DNA of 64,000 nt from Nematostella vectensis. Taxonomy: Eukaryota; Cnidaria; Anthozoa; Actiniaria; Edwardsiidae. The stretch's first letter is position 1; the number at the start of each line of letters is the position of its first letter. The stretch covers positions 2,482,001 through 2,546,000 of the forward strand of contig NC_064038.1 in NCBI RefSeq assembly GCF_932526225.1, in the 5' to 3' direction. Below, one piece after another: positions 35,858-50,295 of the stretch. The notes beneath the pieces are model-generated. The model was not told where the DNA came from, made no database searches, and saw nothing but the letters and a program-made list of their open reading frames with translations. A program made the position numbers and the translations under genes.

Positions 35858-38800
35858 CGTAGAGCTTAACCCCTCTCACTCCTGCGTAGTTTTCGGGAAA
35901 ATAAGAAGAAAAAAAAAACAAGAAAAAAACAAACAAAAAAAAAAACAGACCATCCAAACAACCGTCTGACTTTGGGGGGAGGAGTGTTGACTGGCCCTCC
36001 CCCTCGTGAATTTTTCTCCGGATCTCCGGATCAATTCCGTAATGGCATCCATCGGTGTATGGAAATGGACCTGGAGGATACAAGCCTGGTATACATCATA
36101 CATCTAGCAAAATGAGCTTGCTAGATTTACTGATGTCAACATTAGAAGGGGGAGGGACACTCTTTTCATACAGTACAATATTGCAGTTGTTACCTATTAT
36201 TGAATAAGTGGGTAACATGTCTTTGTTTATCAAACAAGGTCTATTTCTGAGACAAGCAAATTCAAGGGAGAGCTGTTGAAATAACAGGGGAATGTTGAAG
36301 GAAAAACAATTATCTGATTAAAAAACTACTGTAGATTCCTTTGCACGAAGATAATAACAAACATAATTTTGATTGTTATTTAGGAGGAACGAGACGAGTT
36401 CTACAACATACTATGAAAAGTATGTATTACTCATCTAAATTATACAAGTAAAAAATTCTATTTAAAAAAATACTGTAAGTAATTAGGTAAATCCTAAAAC
36501 ATGTATAACATGTACAACACACTAAAAACTCCATGGCTATTGACTGTTTTCTACTCACATGTTTTTACAGTATATACAATTTCATTCTGGTACATCTTGT
36601 GGTCACTGTGCCATCTTCAGGGCTACACCCAAAGCACCTGTGCACCCCATCCACCTAAGGGTGTCGGCTGCACAGGTGTTCCTGATGAAGGAGGGTAAGG
36701 AGGGCAGGAAAAGGTTCTGCGACACCTTGCTTTTATGGACCCCTATGATTCCGAGTTGAGTGTGGCCCCTGTAGATGTTGACAGGTCAACCTCACAGCCA
36801 CATGAAAAAAATGCCTAATATCTTATGCTTTACAGTGAGTGTTTTGCAGTCAAGTTGGTTTCTGTTAGTGGGTAAAAATTTTTATAAATAATTGTAATCA
36901 TGACTATGGTCACACTGTACATATAGAACTGTAAATGAATAGAAAAAAAGTATATATTTCCAGTCAAACTACAGAATTGCATGATAACCTTGAAAGTATT
37001 GAATAAAAGACTGCAAAACCAACATCTTTTGTACTAGTTGCTTAGTTGGTTGAATTGACCACGGGCAATTTTAAGCTGAATTCCTCCTTCCCCCACTCCC
37101 CAACCCCAGAAAAAAAATAATAAAAGAAAACTAAAACTAAAACAAAACCAACAGAGACCCCCTCCAGCTATTTTCTCTTATTTTTTTTTACAGCTATTTA
37201 AAGGGGCAGTGCCATGGTAAGTGCTTTCAATAGCTCTCTGAACCTGACACAATGAAATTTAGTAAACTCTAATACTGACTTATGAGCTTTTGGTACATGT
37301 GGGGGACTTAAATTCAAAGAAAATGACCACAAACTGTCAATAAACATAGTTTCTATAAAATATTGCTTTCAATAAAATATTGCATATTATTTTAACAAGG
37401 TATTGACAGCTTTTAAAAAGGTCAACTATTTGTAGGCGATTAAAAGCCTACAATAAACACTGACATGCGCAGTACCATGACGCTGTCCCTTTAAGTCTTT
37501 CATTGCCATAACGCCCTGAGACGCCTGTAAAATATAGGCCCAACTCCAAAACGTCAAAAATGCAAACTAAACATCACCAGACCCGGATACTCATAGATTC
37601 ATCCAAGGCATAGACGACCTGCAAAAGCGCATCTAAGCAATGTAATAGAATTGACTCTTTTGTCAAAATATCAACCTTAATTGCTGACCAATTCGTAATA
37701 AAATGCTTAAACTTAGAAACATTTCTTACCAAAAAAGACACAAAATTCCGAACTACAAATAGAGACAAGCAAACACAGATCAAGTCACCAATAGATACCT
37801 TTATTGCGCTCCGTCAGGTCCCATTTTACAGCAACCAGTCACAATAATCAATGCTAGAACCTCCATTAGAAGCGAGTCACCATTGTTAGCCTATTTTGCA
37901 TGCCTGCACTGCATCATGGGAGTCTTGGAAACACCTTGACAGACAGGCGGGCAATCTCCTCCAACAGAATCATAACAGTTTTTTTTATAAGTCTCTTTGC
38001 CCCGAAGCCAAACAAAACATTTCCAGGTCCAAGAAACCCAGAATAAGCCTGAAAACAATTTTCAGTCAACGGTAGCTTAGCTTAACTGGTAGTGTTGGAC
38101 TTGAAATAGGGGGGGGGAGGTTTCTGTTTTCAGTTTGTTTTTCTTACAATGTTGCTCAAAAGTAACCAGGAGTGAAAGGGTTGAAGTGAAATACAGCTAT
38201 ACTTAGTCAGGGTAGACAGTATTGCGGATTTTTTCGATATTCTATGCGATTTTACAAACCTCTCCCCCTTACGTCTTTCATTGCATTTTTTATTTTTTTT
38301 TTAATGAATATTTAGGCCGGTGAATAGCTTAAAAAGATCTACAAAGAAAAATAGAATCGCCAAATCGCACTTTTTTTATTTCTATTTATTTTTGCTTTTT
38401 GCATGATATTAAAAAAACGGTTCCTAAAAAAACGTTTTTCTTTCTTCGCTTGTTTGATGTCCTGTACACGATAAAAGACAATGCGCCCGTGCGTTACGAT
38501 GCCACGCGCCGACATAGCGAGCCCCCAAGGGACTCAAGACGCCCAAATAGACCTGTATTTTTTTTTCACCCTCTATCTCAGCGAACTGTGCGTGGCGTAA
38601 CCGTATTACAGGCCTGGGATCCTGGTTATTGTCCTCCCCATTAATGCGCGGGTTGGAATACCTTGCAAGAGTGTTGTACAGCATATTCGCCGGAAATATC
38701 GGTGCTTGGGGCCTTCGGGTTCTTTACAGCCTTCCGTAAAAGCCTTGTGCTGCCATACCGATTTGGTAATCCGTATGTATGGTTTCCGTTTTGTTTTTCA

Positions 38801-38866
38801 GGTCGGGTTCGATCCCATGCCAATGGCATTTTTTTCTTTTTTTTTTTCTATTAATTTTTTTTTTTT
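35858..38866 (+). repeat. Tandem unit 13, class M, 3,009 bp
   Basis: Near copy of units 11 and 12. MITE 37202-37490. Private: CACTCCCCAACCCC near 37095 and AGCTTAAAAAGATC near 38326. Confidence 0.97.
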
Positions 38867-41800
38867 CGTAGAGCTTAACCCCTCTCACTCCTGCGTAGTT
38901 TTCGGAAAAATAAGAAGAAAAAAAAAAAAAACAAGAAAAAAACAAACAAAAAAAAAACAGACCATCCAAACAACCGTCTGACTTTGGGGGGAGGAGTGTT
39001 GACTGGCCCTCCCCCTCGTGAATTTTTCTCCGGATCTCCGGATCAATTCCGTAATGGCATCCATCGGTGTATGGAAATGGACCTGGAGGATACAAGCCTG
39101 GTATACATCATACATCTAGCAAAATGAGCTTGCTAGATTTACTGATGTCAACATTAGAAGGGGGAGGGACACTCTTTTCATACAGTACAATATTGCAGTT
39201 GTTACCTATTATTGAATAAGTGGGTAACATGTCTTTGTTTATCAAACAAGGTCTATTTCTGAGACAAGCAAATTCAAGGGAGAGCTGTTGAAATAACAGG
39301 GGAATGTTGAAGGAAAAACAATTATCTGATTAAAAAACTACTGTAGATTCCTTTGCACGAAGATAATAACAAACATAATTTTGATTGTTATTTAGGAGGA
39401 ACGAGACGAGTTCTACAACATACTATGAAAAGTATGTATTACTCATCTAAATTATACAAGTAAAAAATTCTATTTAAAAAAATACTGTAAGTAATTAGGT
39501 AAATCCTAAAACATGTATAACATGTACAACACACTAAAAACTCCATGGCTATTGACTGTTTTCTACTCACATGTTTTTACAGTATATACAATTTCATTCT
39601 GGTACATCTTGTGGTCACTGTGCCATCTTCAGGGCTACACCCAAAGCACCTGTGCACCCCATCCACCTAAGGGTGTCGGCTGCACAGGTGTTCCTGATGA
39701 AGGAGGGTAAGGAGGGCAGGAAAAGGTTCTGCGACACCTTGCTTTTATGGACACCTATGATTCCGAGTTGAGTGTGGCCCCTGTAGATGTTGACAGGTCA
39801 ACCTCACAGCCACATGAAAGAAATGCCTAATATCTTATGCTTTACAGTGAGTGTTTTGCAGTCAAGTTGGTTTCTGTTAGTGGGTAAAAATTTTTATAAA
39901 TAATTGTAATCATGACTATGGTCACACTGTACATATAGAACTGTAAATGAATAGAAAAAAAGTATATATTTCCAGTCAAACTACAGAATTGCATGATAAC
40001 CTTGAAAGTATTGAATAAAAGACTGCAAAACCAACATCTTTTGTACTAGTTGCTTAGTTGGTTGAATTGACCACGGGCAATTTTAAGCTGAATTCCTCCT
40101 TCTCCCACTCCCCCACCCCAGAAAAAAAATAATAAAAGAAAACTAAAACTAAAACAAAACCAACAGAGACCCCCTCCAGCTATTTTCTCTTATTTTTTTA
40201 CAGCTATTTAAAGGGGCAGTGCCATGGTAAGTGCTTTCAATAGCTCTCTAAACCTGACACAATGAAATTTAGTAAACTCTAATACTGACTTTTGAGCTTT
40301 TGGTACATGTGGGGGACTTAAATTCAAAGAAAATGACCACAAACTGTCAATAAACATAGTTTCTATAAAATATTGCTTTCAATAAAATATTGCATATTAT
40401 TTTAACAAGGTATTGACAGCTTTTAAAAAGGTCAACTATTTGTAGGCGATTAAAAGCCTACAATAAACACTGACATGCGCAGTACCATGACGCTGTCCCT
40501 TTAAGTCTTTCATTGCCATAACGCCCTGAGACGCCTGTAAAATATAGGCCCAACTCCAAAACGTCAAAAATGCAAACTAAACATCACCAGACCCGGATAC
40601 TCATGGATTCATCCAAGGCATAGACGACCTGCAAAAGCGCATCTAAGCAATGTAATAGAATTGACTCTTTTGTCAAAATATCAACCTTAATTGCTGACCA
40701 ATTCGTAATAAAATGCTTAAACTTAGAAACATTTCTTACCAAAAAAGACACAAAATTCCGAACTACAAATAGAGACAAGCAAACACAGATCAAGTCACCA
40801 ATAGATACCTTTATTGCGCTCCGTCAGGTCCCATTTTACAGCAATCAGTCACAATAATCAATGCTAGAACCTCCATTAGAAGCGAGTCACCATTGTTAGC
40901 CTATTTTGCATGCCTGCACTGCATCATGGGAGTCTTGGAAACACCTTGACAGACAGGCGGGCAATCTCTTCCAACAGAATCATAACAGTTTTTTTATAAG
41001 TCTCTTTGCCCCGAAGCCAAACAAAACATTTCCAGGTCCAAGAAACCCAGAATAAGCCTGAAAACAATTTTCAGTCAACGGTAGCTTAGCTTAACTGGTA
41101 GTGTTGGACTTGAAATAGGGGGGGGGGGGGGAGGTTTCTGTTTTCAGTCTGTTTTTCTTACAATGTTGCTCAAAAGTAACCAGGAGTGAAAGGGTTGAAG
41201 TGAAATACAGCTATACTTAGTCAGGGTAGACAGTATTGCGGATTTTTTCGATATTCTATGCGATTTTACAAACCTCTCCCCCTTACGTCTTTCATTGCAT
41301 TTTTTATTTTTTTTAATGAATATTTAGGCCGGTGAATAGCTTAATAAGCTCTACAAAGAAAAATAGAATCGCCAAATCGCACTTTTTTTATTTCTATTTA
41401 TTTTTGCTTTTTGCATGATATTAAAAAAACGGTTCCTAAAAAAAACGTTTTTCTTTCTTCGCTTGTTTGATGTCCTGTACACGATAAAAGACAATGCGCC
41501 CGTGCGTTACGATGCCACGCGCCGACATAGCGAGCCCCCAAGGGACTCAAGACGCTCAAATAGACCTGTATTTTTTTTCACCCTCTATCTCAGCGAGCTG
41601 TGCGTGGAGTAACCGTATTACAGGCCCGGGATCCTGGTTATTGTCCTCCCCATTAATGCGCGGGTTGGAATACCTTGTAAGAGTGTTGTACAGCATATTC
41701 GCCGGAAATATCGGTGCTTGGGGCCTTCGGGTTCTTTACAGCCTTCCGTAAAAGCCTTGTGCTGCCATACCGATTGGGTAATCCGTATGTATTGTTTCCG

Positions 41801-41874
41801 TTTTGTTTTTCAGGTCGGGTTCGATCCCATGCCAATGGCATTTTTTTCTTTTTTTTTCTCTTATTTTTTTTTTT
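38867..41874 (+). repeat. Tandem unit 14, class M, 3,008 bp
   Basis: GGTGTATGG head, but from the exon-like block onward almost the same as unit 15: ATGGACACCTATG near 39748, CCTTCTCCCACTC near 40099, CTCTCTAAACCTG near 40245, GACTTTTGAGC near 40288, CTCATGGATTC near 40602 and CAATCTCTTCC near 40962. MITE 40212-40500. Tail GGCCCGGGATCC and TGTATTGTTTCC. Confidence 0.97.
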
Positions 41875-44800
41875 CGTAGAGCTTAACCCCTCTCACTCCT
41901 GCGTAGTTTTCGGAAAAATAAGAAGAAAAAAAAAAACAAGAAAAAAACAAACAAAAAAAACAGACCATCCAAAAAACCGTCTGACTTTGGGGGGAGGAGT
42001 GTTGACTGGCCCTCCCCCTCGTGAATTTTTCTCCGGATCTCCGGATCAATTCCGTAATGGCATCCATCGGAGTATGGAAATGGACCTGGAGGATACAAGC
42101 CTGGTATACATCATACATCTAGCAAAATGAGCTTGCTAGATTTACTGATGTCAACATTAGAAGGGGGAGGGACACTCTTTTCATACAGTACAATATTGCA
42201 ATTGTTACCTATTATTGAATAAGTGGGTAACATGTCTTTGTTTATCAAACAAGGTCTATTTCTGAGACAAGCAAATTCAAGGGAGAGCTGTTGAAATAAC
42301 AGGGGAATGTTGAAGGAAAAACAATTATCTGATTAAAAAACTACTGTAGATTCCTTTGCACGAAGATAAAAACAAACATAATTTTGATTGTTATTTAGGA
42401 GGAACGAGACGAGTTCTACAACATACTATGAAAAGTATGTATTACTCATCTAAATTATACAAGTAAAAAATTCTATTTAAAAAAATACTGTAAGTAATTA
42501 GGTAAATCCTAAAACATGTATAACATGTACAACACACTAAAAACTCCATGGCTATTGACTGTTTTCTACTCACATGTTTTTACAGTATATACAATTTCAT
42601 TCTGGTACATCTTGTGGTCACTGTGCCATCTTCAGGGCTACACCCAAAGCACCTGTGCACCCCATCCACCTAAGGGTGTCGGCTGCACAGGTGTTCCTGA
42701 TGAAGGAGGGTAAGGAGGGCAGGAAAAGGTTCTGCGACACCTTGCTTTTATGGACACCTATGATTCCGAGTTGAGTGTGGCCCCTGTAGATGTTGACAGG
42801 TCAACCTCACAGCCACATGAAAGAAATGCCTAATATCTTATGCTTTACAGTGAGTGTTTTGCAGTCAAGTTGGTTTCTGTTAGTGGGTAAAAATTTTTAT
42901 AAATAATTGTAATCATGACTATGGTCACACTGTACATATAGAACTGTAAATGAATAGAAAAAAAGTATATATTTCCAGTCAAACTACAGAATTGCATGAT
43001 AACCTTGAAAGTATTGAATAAAAGACTGCAAAACCAACATCTTTTGTACTAGTTGCTTAGTTGGTTGAATTGACCACGGGCAATTTTAAGCTGAATTCCT
43101 CCTTCTCCCACTCCCCCACCCCAGAAAAAAAATAATAAAAGAAAACTAAAACTAAAACAAAACCAACAGAGACCCCCTCCAGCTATTTTCTCTTATTTTT
43201 TTACAGCTATTTAAAGGGGCAGTGCCATGGTAAGTGCTTTCAATAGCTCTCTAAACCTGACACAATGAAATTTAGTAAACTCTAATACTGACTTTTGAGC
43301 TTTTGGTACATGTGGGGGACTTAAATTCAAAGAAAATGACCACAAACTGTCAATAAACATAGTTTCTATAAAATATTGCTTTCAATAAAATATTGCATAT
43401 TATTTTAACAAGGTATTGACAGCTTTTAAAAAGGTCAACTATTTGTAGGCGATTAAAAGCCTACAATAAACACTGACATGCGCAGTACCATGACGCTGTC
43501 CCTTTAAGTCTTTCATTGCCATAACGCCCTGAGACGCCTGTAAAATATAGGCCCAACTCCAAAACGTCAAAAATGCAAACTAAACATCACCAGACCCGGA
43601 TACTCATGGATTCATCCAAGGCATAGACGACCTGCAAAAGCGCATCTAAGCAATGTAATAGAATTGACTCTTTTGTCAAAATATCAACCTTAATTGCTGA
43701 CCAATTCGTAATAAAATGCTTAAACTTAGAAACATTTCTTACCAAAAAAGACACAAAATTCCGAACTACAAATAGAGACAAGCAAACACAGATCAAGTCA
43801 CCAATAGATACCTTTATTGCGCTCCGTCAGGTCCCATTTTACAGCAATCAGTCACAATAATCAATGCTAGAACCTCCATTAGAAGCGAGTCACCATTGTT
43901 AGCCTATTTTGCATGCCTGCACTGCATCATGGGAGTCTTGGAAACACCTTGACAGACAGGCGGGCAATCTCTTCCAACAGAATCATAACAGTTTTTTTAT
44001 AAGTCTCTTTGCCCCGAAGCCAAACAAAACATTTCCAGGTCCAAGAAACCCAGAATAAGCCTGAAAACAATTTTCAGTCAACGGTAGCTTAGCTTAACTG
44101 GTAGTGTTGGACTTGAAATAGGGGGGGGGGGGGAGGTTTCTGTTTTCAGTCTGTTTTTCTTACAATGTTGCTCAAAAGTAACCAGGAGTGAAAGGGTTGA
44201 AGTGAAATACAGCTATACTTAGTCAGGGTAGACAGTATTGCGGATTTTTTCGATATTCTATGCGATTTTACAAACCTCTCCCCCTTACGTCTTTCATTGC
44301 ATTTTTTATTTTTTTTAATGAATATTTAGGCCGGTGAATAGCTTAATAAGCTCTACAAAGAAAAATAGAATCGCCAAATCGCACTTTTTTTATTTCTATT
44401 TATTTTTGCTTTTTGCATGATATTAAAAAAACGGTTCCTAAAAAAAACGTTTTTCTTTCTTCGCTTGTTTGATGTCCTGTACACGATAAAAGACAATGCG
44501 CCCGTGCGTTACGATGCCACGCGCCGACATAGCGAGCCCCCAAGGGACTCAAGACGCTCAAATAGACCTGTATTTTTTTTCACCCTCTATCTCAGCGAGC
44601 TGTGCGTGGAGTAACCGTATTACAGGCCCGGGATCCTGGTTATTGTCCTCCCCATTAATGCGCGGGTTGGAATACCTTGTAAGAGTGTTGTACAGCATAT
44701 TCGCCGGAAATATCGGTGCTTGGGGCCTTCGGGTTCTTTACAGCCTTCCGTAAAAGCCTTGTGCTGCCATACCGATTGGGTAATCCGTATGTATTGTTTC

Positions 44801-44876
44801 CGTTTTGTTTTTCAGGTCGGGTTCGATCCCATGCCAATGGCATTTTTTTCTTTTTTTTTCTCTTATTTTTTTTTTT
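41875..44876 (+). repeat. Tandem unit 15, class M, 3,002 bp
   Basis: Shares the unit 14 private marks in its middle and tail. Its head has GGAGTATGG and TTGCAATTGTT, the latter also in units 16 and 21. MITE 43215-43503. Private: GATAAAAACAAAC near 42365. Its terminal T tract reads CTCTTATTTT. Confidence 0.97.
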
Positions 44877-47586
44877 CGTAGAGCTTAACCCCTCTCACTC
44901 CTGCGTAGTTTTCGGAAAAATAAGAAGAAAAAAAAAAACAAGAAAAAAACAAACAAAAAAAACAGACCATCCAAAAAACCGTCTGACTTTGGGGGGAGGA
45001 GTGTTGACTGGCCCTCCCCCTCGTGAATTTTTCTCCGGATCTCCGGATCAATTCCGTAATGGCATCCATCGGAGTATGGAAATGGACCTGGAGGATACAA
45101 GCCTGGTATACATCATACATCTAGCAAAATGAGCTTGCTAGATTTACTGATGTCAACATTAGAAGGGGGAGGGACACTCTTTTCATACAGTACAATATTG
45201 CAATTGTTACCTATTATTGAATAAGTGGGTAACATGTCTTTGTTTATCAAACAAGGTCTATTTCTGAGACAAGCAAATTCAAGGGAGAGCTGTTGAAATA
45301 ACAGGGGAATGTTGAAGGAAAAACAATTATCTGATTAAAAAACTACTGTAGATTCCTTTGCACGAAGATAATAACAAACATAATTTTGATTGTTATTTAG
45401 GAGGAACGAGACGAGTTCTACAACATACTATGAAAAGTATGTATTACTCATCTAAATTATACAAGTAAAAAATTCTATTTAAAAAATACTGTAAGTAATT
45501 AGGTAAATCCTAAAACATGTATAACATGTACAACACACTAAAAACTCCATGGCTATTGACTGTTTTCTACTCACATGTTTTTACAGTATATACAATTTCA
45601 TTCTGGTACATCTTGTGGTCACTGTGCCATCTTCAGGGCCACACCCAAAGCACCTGTGCACCCCATCCACCTAAGGGTGTCGGCTGCACAGGTGTTCCTG
45701 ATGAAGGAGGGTAAGGAGGGCAGGAAAAGGTTCTGCGACACCTTGCTTTTATGGACCCCTATGATTCCGAGTTGAGTGTGGCCCCTGTAGATGTTGACAG
45801 GTCAACCTCACAGCCACATGAAAGAAATGCCTAATATCTTATGCTTTACAGTGAGTGTTTTGCAGTCAAGTAGGTTTCTGTTAGTGGGTAAAAATTATTA
45901 TAAATAATTGTAATCATGACTATGGTCACACTGTACATATAGAACTGTAAATGAATAGAAAAAAAGTATATATTTCCAGTCAAACTACAGAATTGCATGA
46001 TAACCTTGAAAGTATTGAATAAAAGACTGCAAAACCAACATCTTTTGTACTAGTTGCTTAGTTGGTTGAATTGACCACGGGCAATTTTAAGCTGAATTCC
46101 TCCTTCCCCCACTCCCCCAACCCAGAAAAAAAATAATAAAAGAAAACTAAAACTAAAACAAAACCAACAGAGACCCCCTCCAGCTATTTTCTCTTATTTT
46201 TTTTACAGCTATTTAAAGGGGCAGTGCCATGGTAAGTGCTTTCAATAGCTCTCTGAACCTGACACAATGAAATTTAGTAAACTCTAATACTGACTTATGA
46301 GCTTTTGGTACATGTGGGGGACTTAAATTCAAAGAAAATGACCACAAACTGTCAATAAACATAGTTTCTATAAAATATTGCTTTCAATAAAATATTGCAT
46401 ATTATTTTAACAAGGTATTGACAGCTTTTAAAAAGGTCAACTATTTGTAGGCGATTAAAAGCCTACAATAAACACTGACATGCGCAGTACCATGACGCTG
46501 TCCCTTTAAGTCTTTCATTGCCATAACGCCCTGAGACGCCTGTAAAATATAGGCCCAACTCCAAAACGTCAAAAATGCAAACTAAACATCACCAGACCCG
46601 GATACTCATAGATTTATCCAAGGCATAGACGACCTGCAAAAGCGCATCTAAGCAATGTAATAGAATTGACTCTTTTGTCAAAATATCAACCTTAATTGCT
46701 GACCAATTCGTAATAAAATGCTTAAACTTAGAAACATTTCTTACCAAAAAAGACACAAAATTCCGAACTACAAATAGAGAAGAGCAAACACAGATCAAGT
46801 CACCAATAGATACCTTTATTGCGCTCCGTCAGGTCCCATTTTACAGCAATCAGTCACAATAATCAATGCTAGAACCTCCATTAGAAGCGAGTCACGGGTG
46901 AACGGGTTGAAGTGAAATACAGCTATACTTAGTCAGGGTAGACAGTATTGCGGATTTTTTCGATATTCTATGCGATTTTACAAACCTCTCCCCCTTACGT
47001 CTTTCATTGCATTTTTTATTTTTTTAATGAATATTTAGGCCGGTGAATAGCTTAATAAGCTCTACAAAGAAAAATAGAATCGCCAAATCGCACTTTTTTA
47101 ATTTCTATTTATTTTTGCTTTTTGCATGATATTAAAAAAACGGTTCCTAAAAAAACGTTTTTCTTTCTTCGCTTGTTTGATGTCCTGTACACGATAAAAG
47201 ACAATGCGCCCGTGCGTTACGATGCCACGCGCCGACATAGCGAGCCCCCAAGGGACTCAAGACGCCCAAATAGACCTGTATTTTTTTTCACCCTCTATCT
47301 CAGCGAGCTGTGCGTGGCGTAACCGTATTACAGGCCTGGGATCCTGGTTATTGTCCTCCCCATTAATGCGCGGGTCGGAATACCTTGCAAGAGTGTTGTA
47401 CAGCATATTCGCCGGAAATATCGGTGCTTGGGGCCTTCGGGTTCTTTACAGCCTTCCGTAAAAGCCTTGTGCTGCCATACCGATTGGGTAATCCGTATGT
47501 ATGGTTTCCGTTTTGTTTTTCAGGTCGGGTTCGATCCCATGCCAATGGCATTTTTTTTCTTTTTTTTTCTATTAATTTTTTTTTTT
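44877..47586 (+). repeat. Tandem unit 16, class S, 2,710 bp
   Basis: Head TTGCAATTGTT, then GGGCCACACC, then the class S junction at 46895/46896. MITE 46217-46505. CCCCCAACCCAG near 46114 and GAGAAGAGCAAAC near 46778 are shared with unit 21. Private: AAGTAGGTTTCTG near 45869. Confidence 0.97.
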
Positions 47587-50295
47587 CGTAGAGCTTAACC
47601 CCTCTCACTCCTGCGTAGTTTTCGGAAAAATAAGAAGAAAAAAAAAACAAGAAAAAAAAACAAAAAAAACAAAAAAAACAGACCATCCAAACAACCGTCT
47701 GACTTTGGGGAGAGGAGTGTTGACTGGCCCTCCCCCTCGTGAATTTTTCTCCGGATCTCCGGATCAATTCCGTAATGGCATCCATCGGAGTATGGAAATG
47801 GACCTGGAGGATACAAGCCTGGTATACATCATACATCTAGCAAAATGAGCTTGCTAGATTTACTGATGTCAACATTAGAAGGGGGAGGGACACTCTTTTC
47901 ATACAGTACACTATTGCAGTTGTTACCTATTATTGAATAAGTGGGTAACATGTCTTTGTTTATCAAACAAGGTCTATTTCTGAGACAAGCAAATTCAAGG
48001 GAGAGCTGTTGAAATAACAGGGGAATGTTGAAGGAAAAACAATTATCTGATTAAAAAACTACTGTAGATTCCTTTGCACGAAGATAATAACAAACATAAT
48101 TTTGATTGTTATTTAGGAGGAACGAGACGAGTTCTACAACATACTATGAAAAGTATGTATTACTCATCTAAATTATACAAGTAAAAAATTCTATTTAAAA
48201 AAATACTGTAAGTAATTAGGAAAATCCTAAAACATGTATAACATGTACAACACACTAAAAACTCCATGGCTATTGACTGTTTTCTACTCACATGTTTTTA
48301 CAGTATATACAATTTCATTCTGGTACATCTTGTGGTCACTGTGCCATCTTCAGGGCCACACCCAAAGCACCTGTGCACCCTATCCACCTAAGGGTGTCGG
48401 CTGCACAGGTGTTCCTGATGAAGGAGGGCAGGAAAAGGTTCTGCGACACCTTGCTTTTATGGACCCCTATGATTCCGAGTTGAGTGTGGCCCCTGTAGAT
48501 GTTGACAGGTCAACCTCACAGCCACATGAAAGAAATGCCTAATATCTTATGCTTTACAGTGAGTGTTTTGCAGTCAAGTTGGTTTCTGTTAGTGGGTAAA
48601 AATTATTATAAATAATTGTAATCATGACTATGGTCACACTGTACATATAGAACTGTAAATGAATAGAAAAAAAGTATTTATTTCCAGTCAAACTACAGAA
48701 TTGCATGATAACCTTGAAAGTATTGAATAAAAGACTTCAAAACCAACATCTTTTGTACTAGTTGCTTAGTTGGTTGAATTGACCACGGGCAATTTTAAGC
48801 TGAATTCCTCCTTCCCCCACTCCCCCACCCCAGAAAAAAAAATAATAAAAGAAAACTAAAACTAAAACAAAACCAACAGAGACCCCCTCCAGCTATTTTC
48901 TCTTATTTTTTTTTACAGCTATTTAAAGGGGCAGTGCCATGGTAAGTGCTTTCAATAGCTCTCTGAACCTGACACAATGAAATTTAGTAAACTCTAATAC
49001 TGACTTATGAGCTTTTGGTACATGTGGGGGACTTAAATTCAAAGAAAATGACCACAAACTGTCAATAAACATAGTTTCTATAAAATATTGCTTTCAATAA
49101 AATATTGCATATTATTTTAACAAGGTATTGACAGCTTTTAAAAAGGTCAACTATTTGTAGGCGATTAAAAGCCTACAATAAACACTGACATGCGCAGTAC
49201 CATGACGCTGTCCCTTTAAGTCTTTCATTGCCATAACGCCCTGAGACGCCTGTAAAATATAGGCCCAACTCCAAAACGTCAAAAATGCAAACTAAACATC
49301 ACCAGACCCGGATACTCATAGATTCATCCAAGGCATAGACGACCTGCAAAAGCGCATCTAAGCAATGTAATAGAATTGACTCTTTTGTCAAAATATCAAC
49401 CTTAATTGCTGACCAATTCGTAATAAAATGCTTAAACTTAGAAACATTTCTTACCAAAAAAGACACAAAATTCCGAACTACAAATAGAGACAAGCAAACA
49501 CAGATCAAGTCACCAATAGATACCTTTATTGCGCTCCGTCAGGTCCCATTTTACAACAACCAGTCACAATAATCAATGCTAGAACCTCCATTAGAAGCGA
49601 GTCACGGGTGAACGGGTTGAAGTGAAATACAGCTATACTTAGTCAGGGTAGACAGTATTGCGGATTTTTTCGATATTCTATGCGATTTTACAAACCTCTC
49701 CCCCTTACGTCTTTCATTGCATTTTTTATTTTTTTAATGAATATTTAGGCCGGTGAATAGCTTAATAAGCTCTACAAAGAAAAATAGAATCGCCAAATCG
49801 CACTTTTTTAATTTCTATTTATTTTTGCTTTTTGCATGATATTAAAAAAACGGTTCCTAAAAAAACGTTTTTCTTTCTTCGCTTGTTTGATGTCCTGTAC
49901 ACGATAAAAGACAATGCGCCCGTGCGTTACGATGCCACGCGCCGACATAGCGAGCCCCCAAGGGACTCAAGACGCCCAAATAGACCTGTATTTTTTTTCA
50001 CCCTCTATCTCAGCGAGCTGTGCGTGGCGTAACCGTATTACAGGCCTGGGATCCTGGTTATTGTCCTCCCCATTAGTGCGCGGGTCGGAATACCTTGCAA
50101 GAGTGTTGTACAGCATATTCGCCGGAAATATCGGTGCTTGGGGCCTTCGGGTTCTTTACAGCCTTCCGTAAAAGCCTTGTGCTGCCATACCGATTGGGTA
50201 ATCCGTATGTATGGTTTCCGTTTTGTTTTTCAGGTCGGGTTCGATCCCATGCCAATGGCATTTTTTTTCTTTTTTTTTCTATTAATTTTTTTTTT
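47587..50295 (+). repeat. Tandem unit 17, class S, 2,709 bp, hybrid
   Basis: The only unit that joins an ACACTATTGC head and single 9-mer (frame 48234-48542) to a class S tail (junction 49605/49606), so it looks like a recombinant of two unit types. MITE 48927-49215. Private: CCATTAGTGCGCG near 50071 and TTACAACAACC near 49552. Confidence 0.97.
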
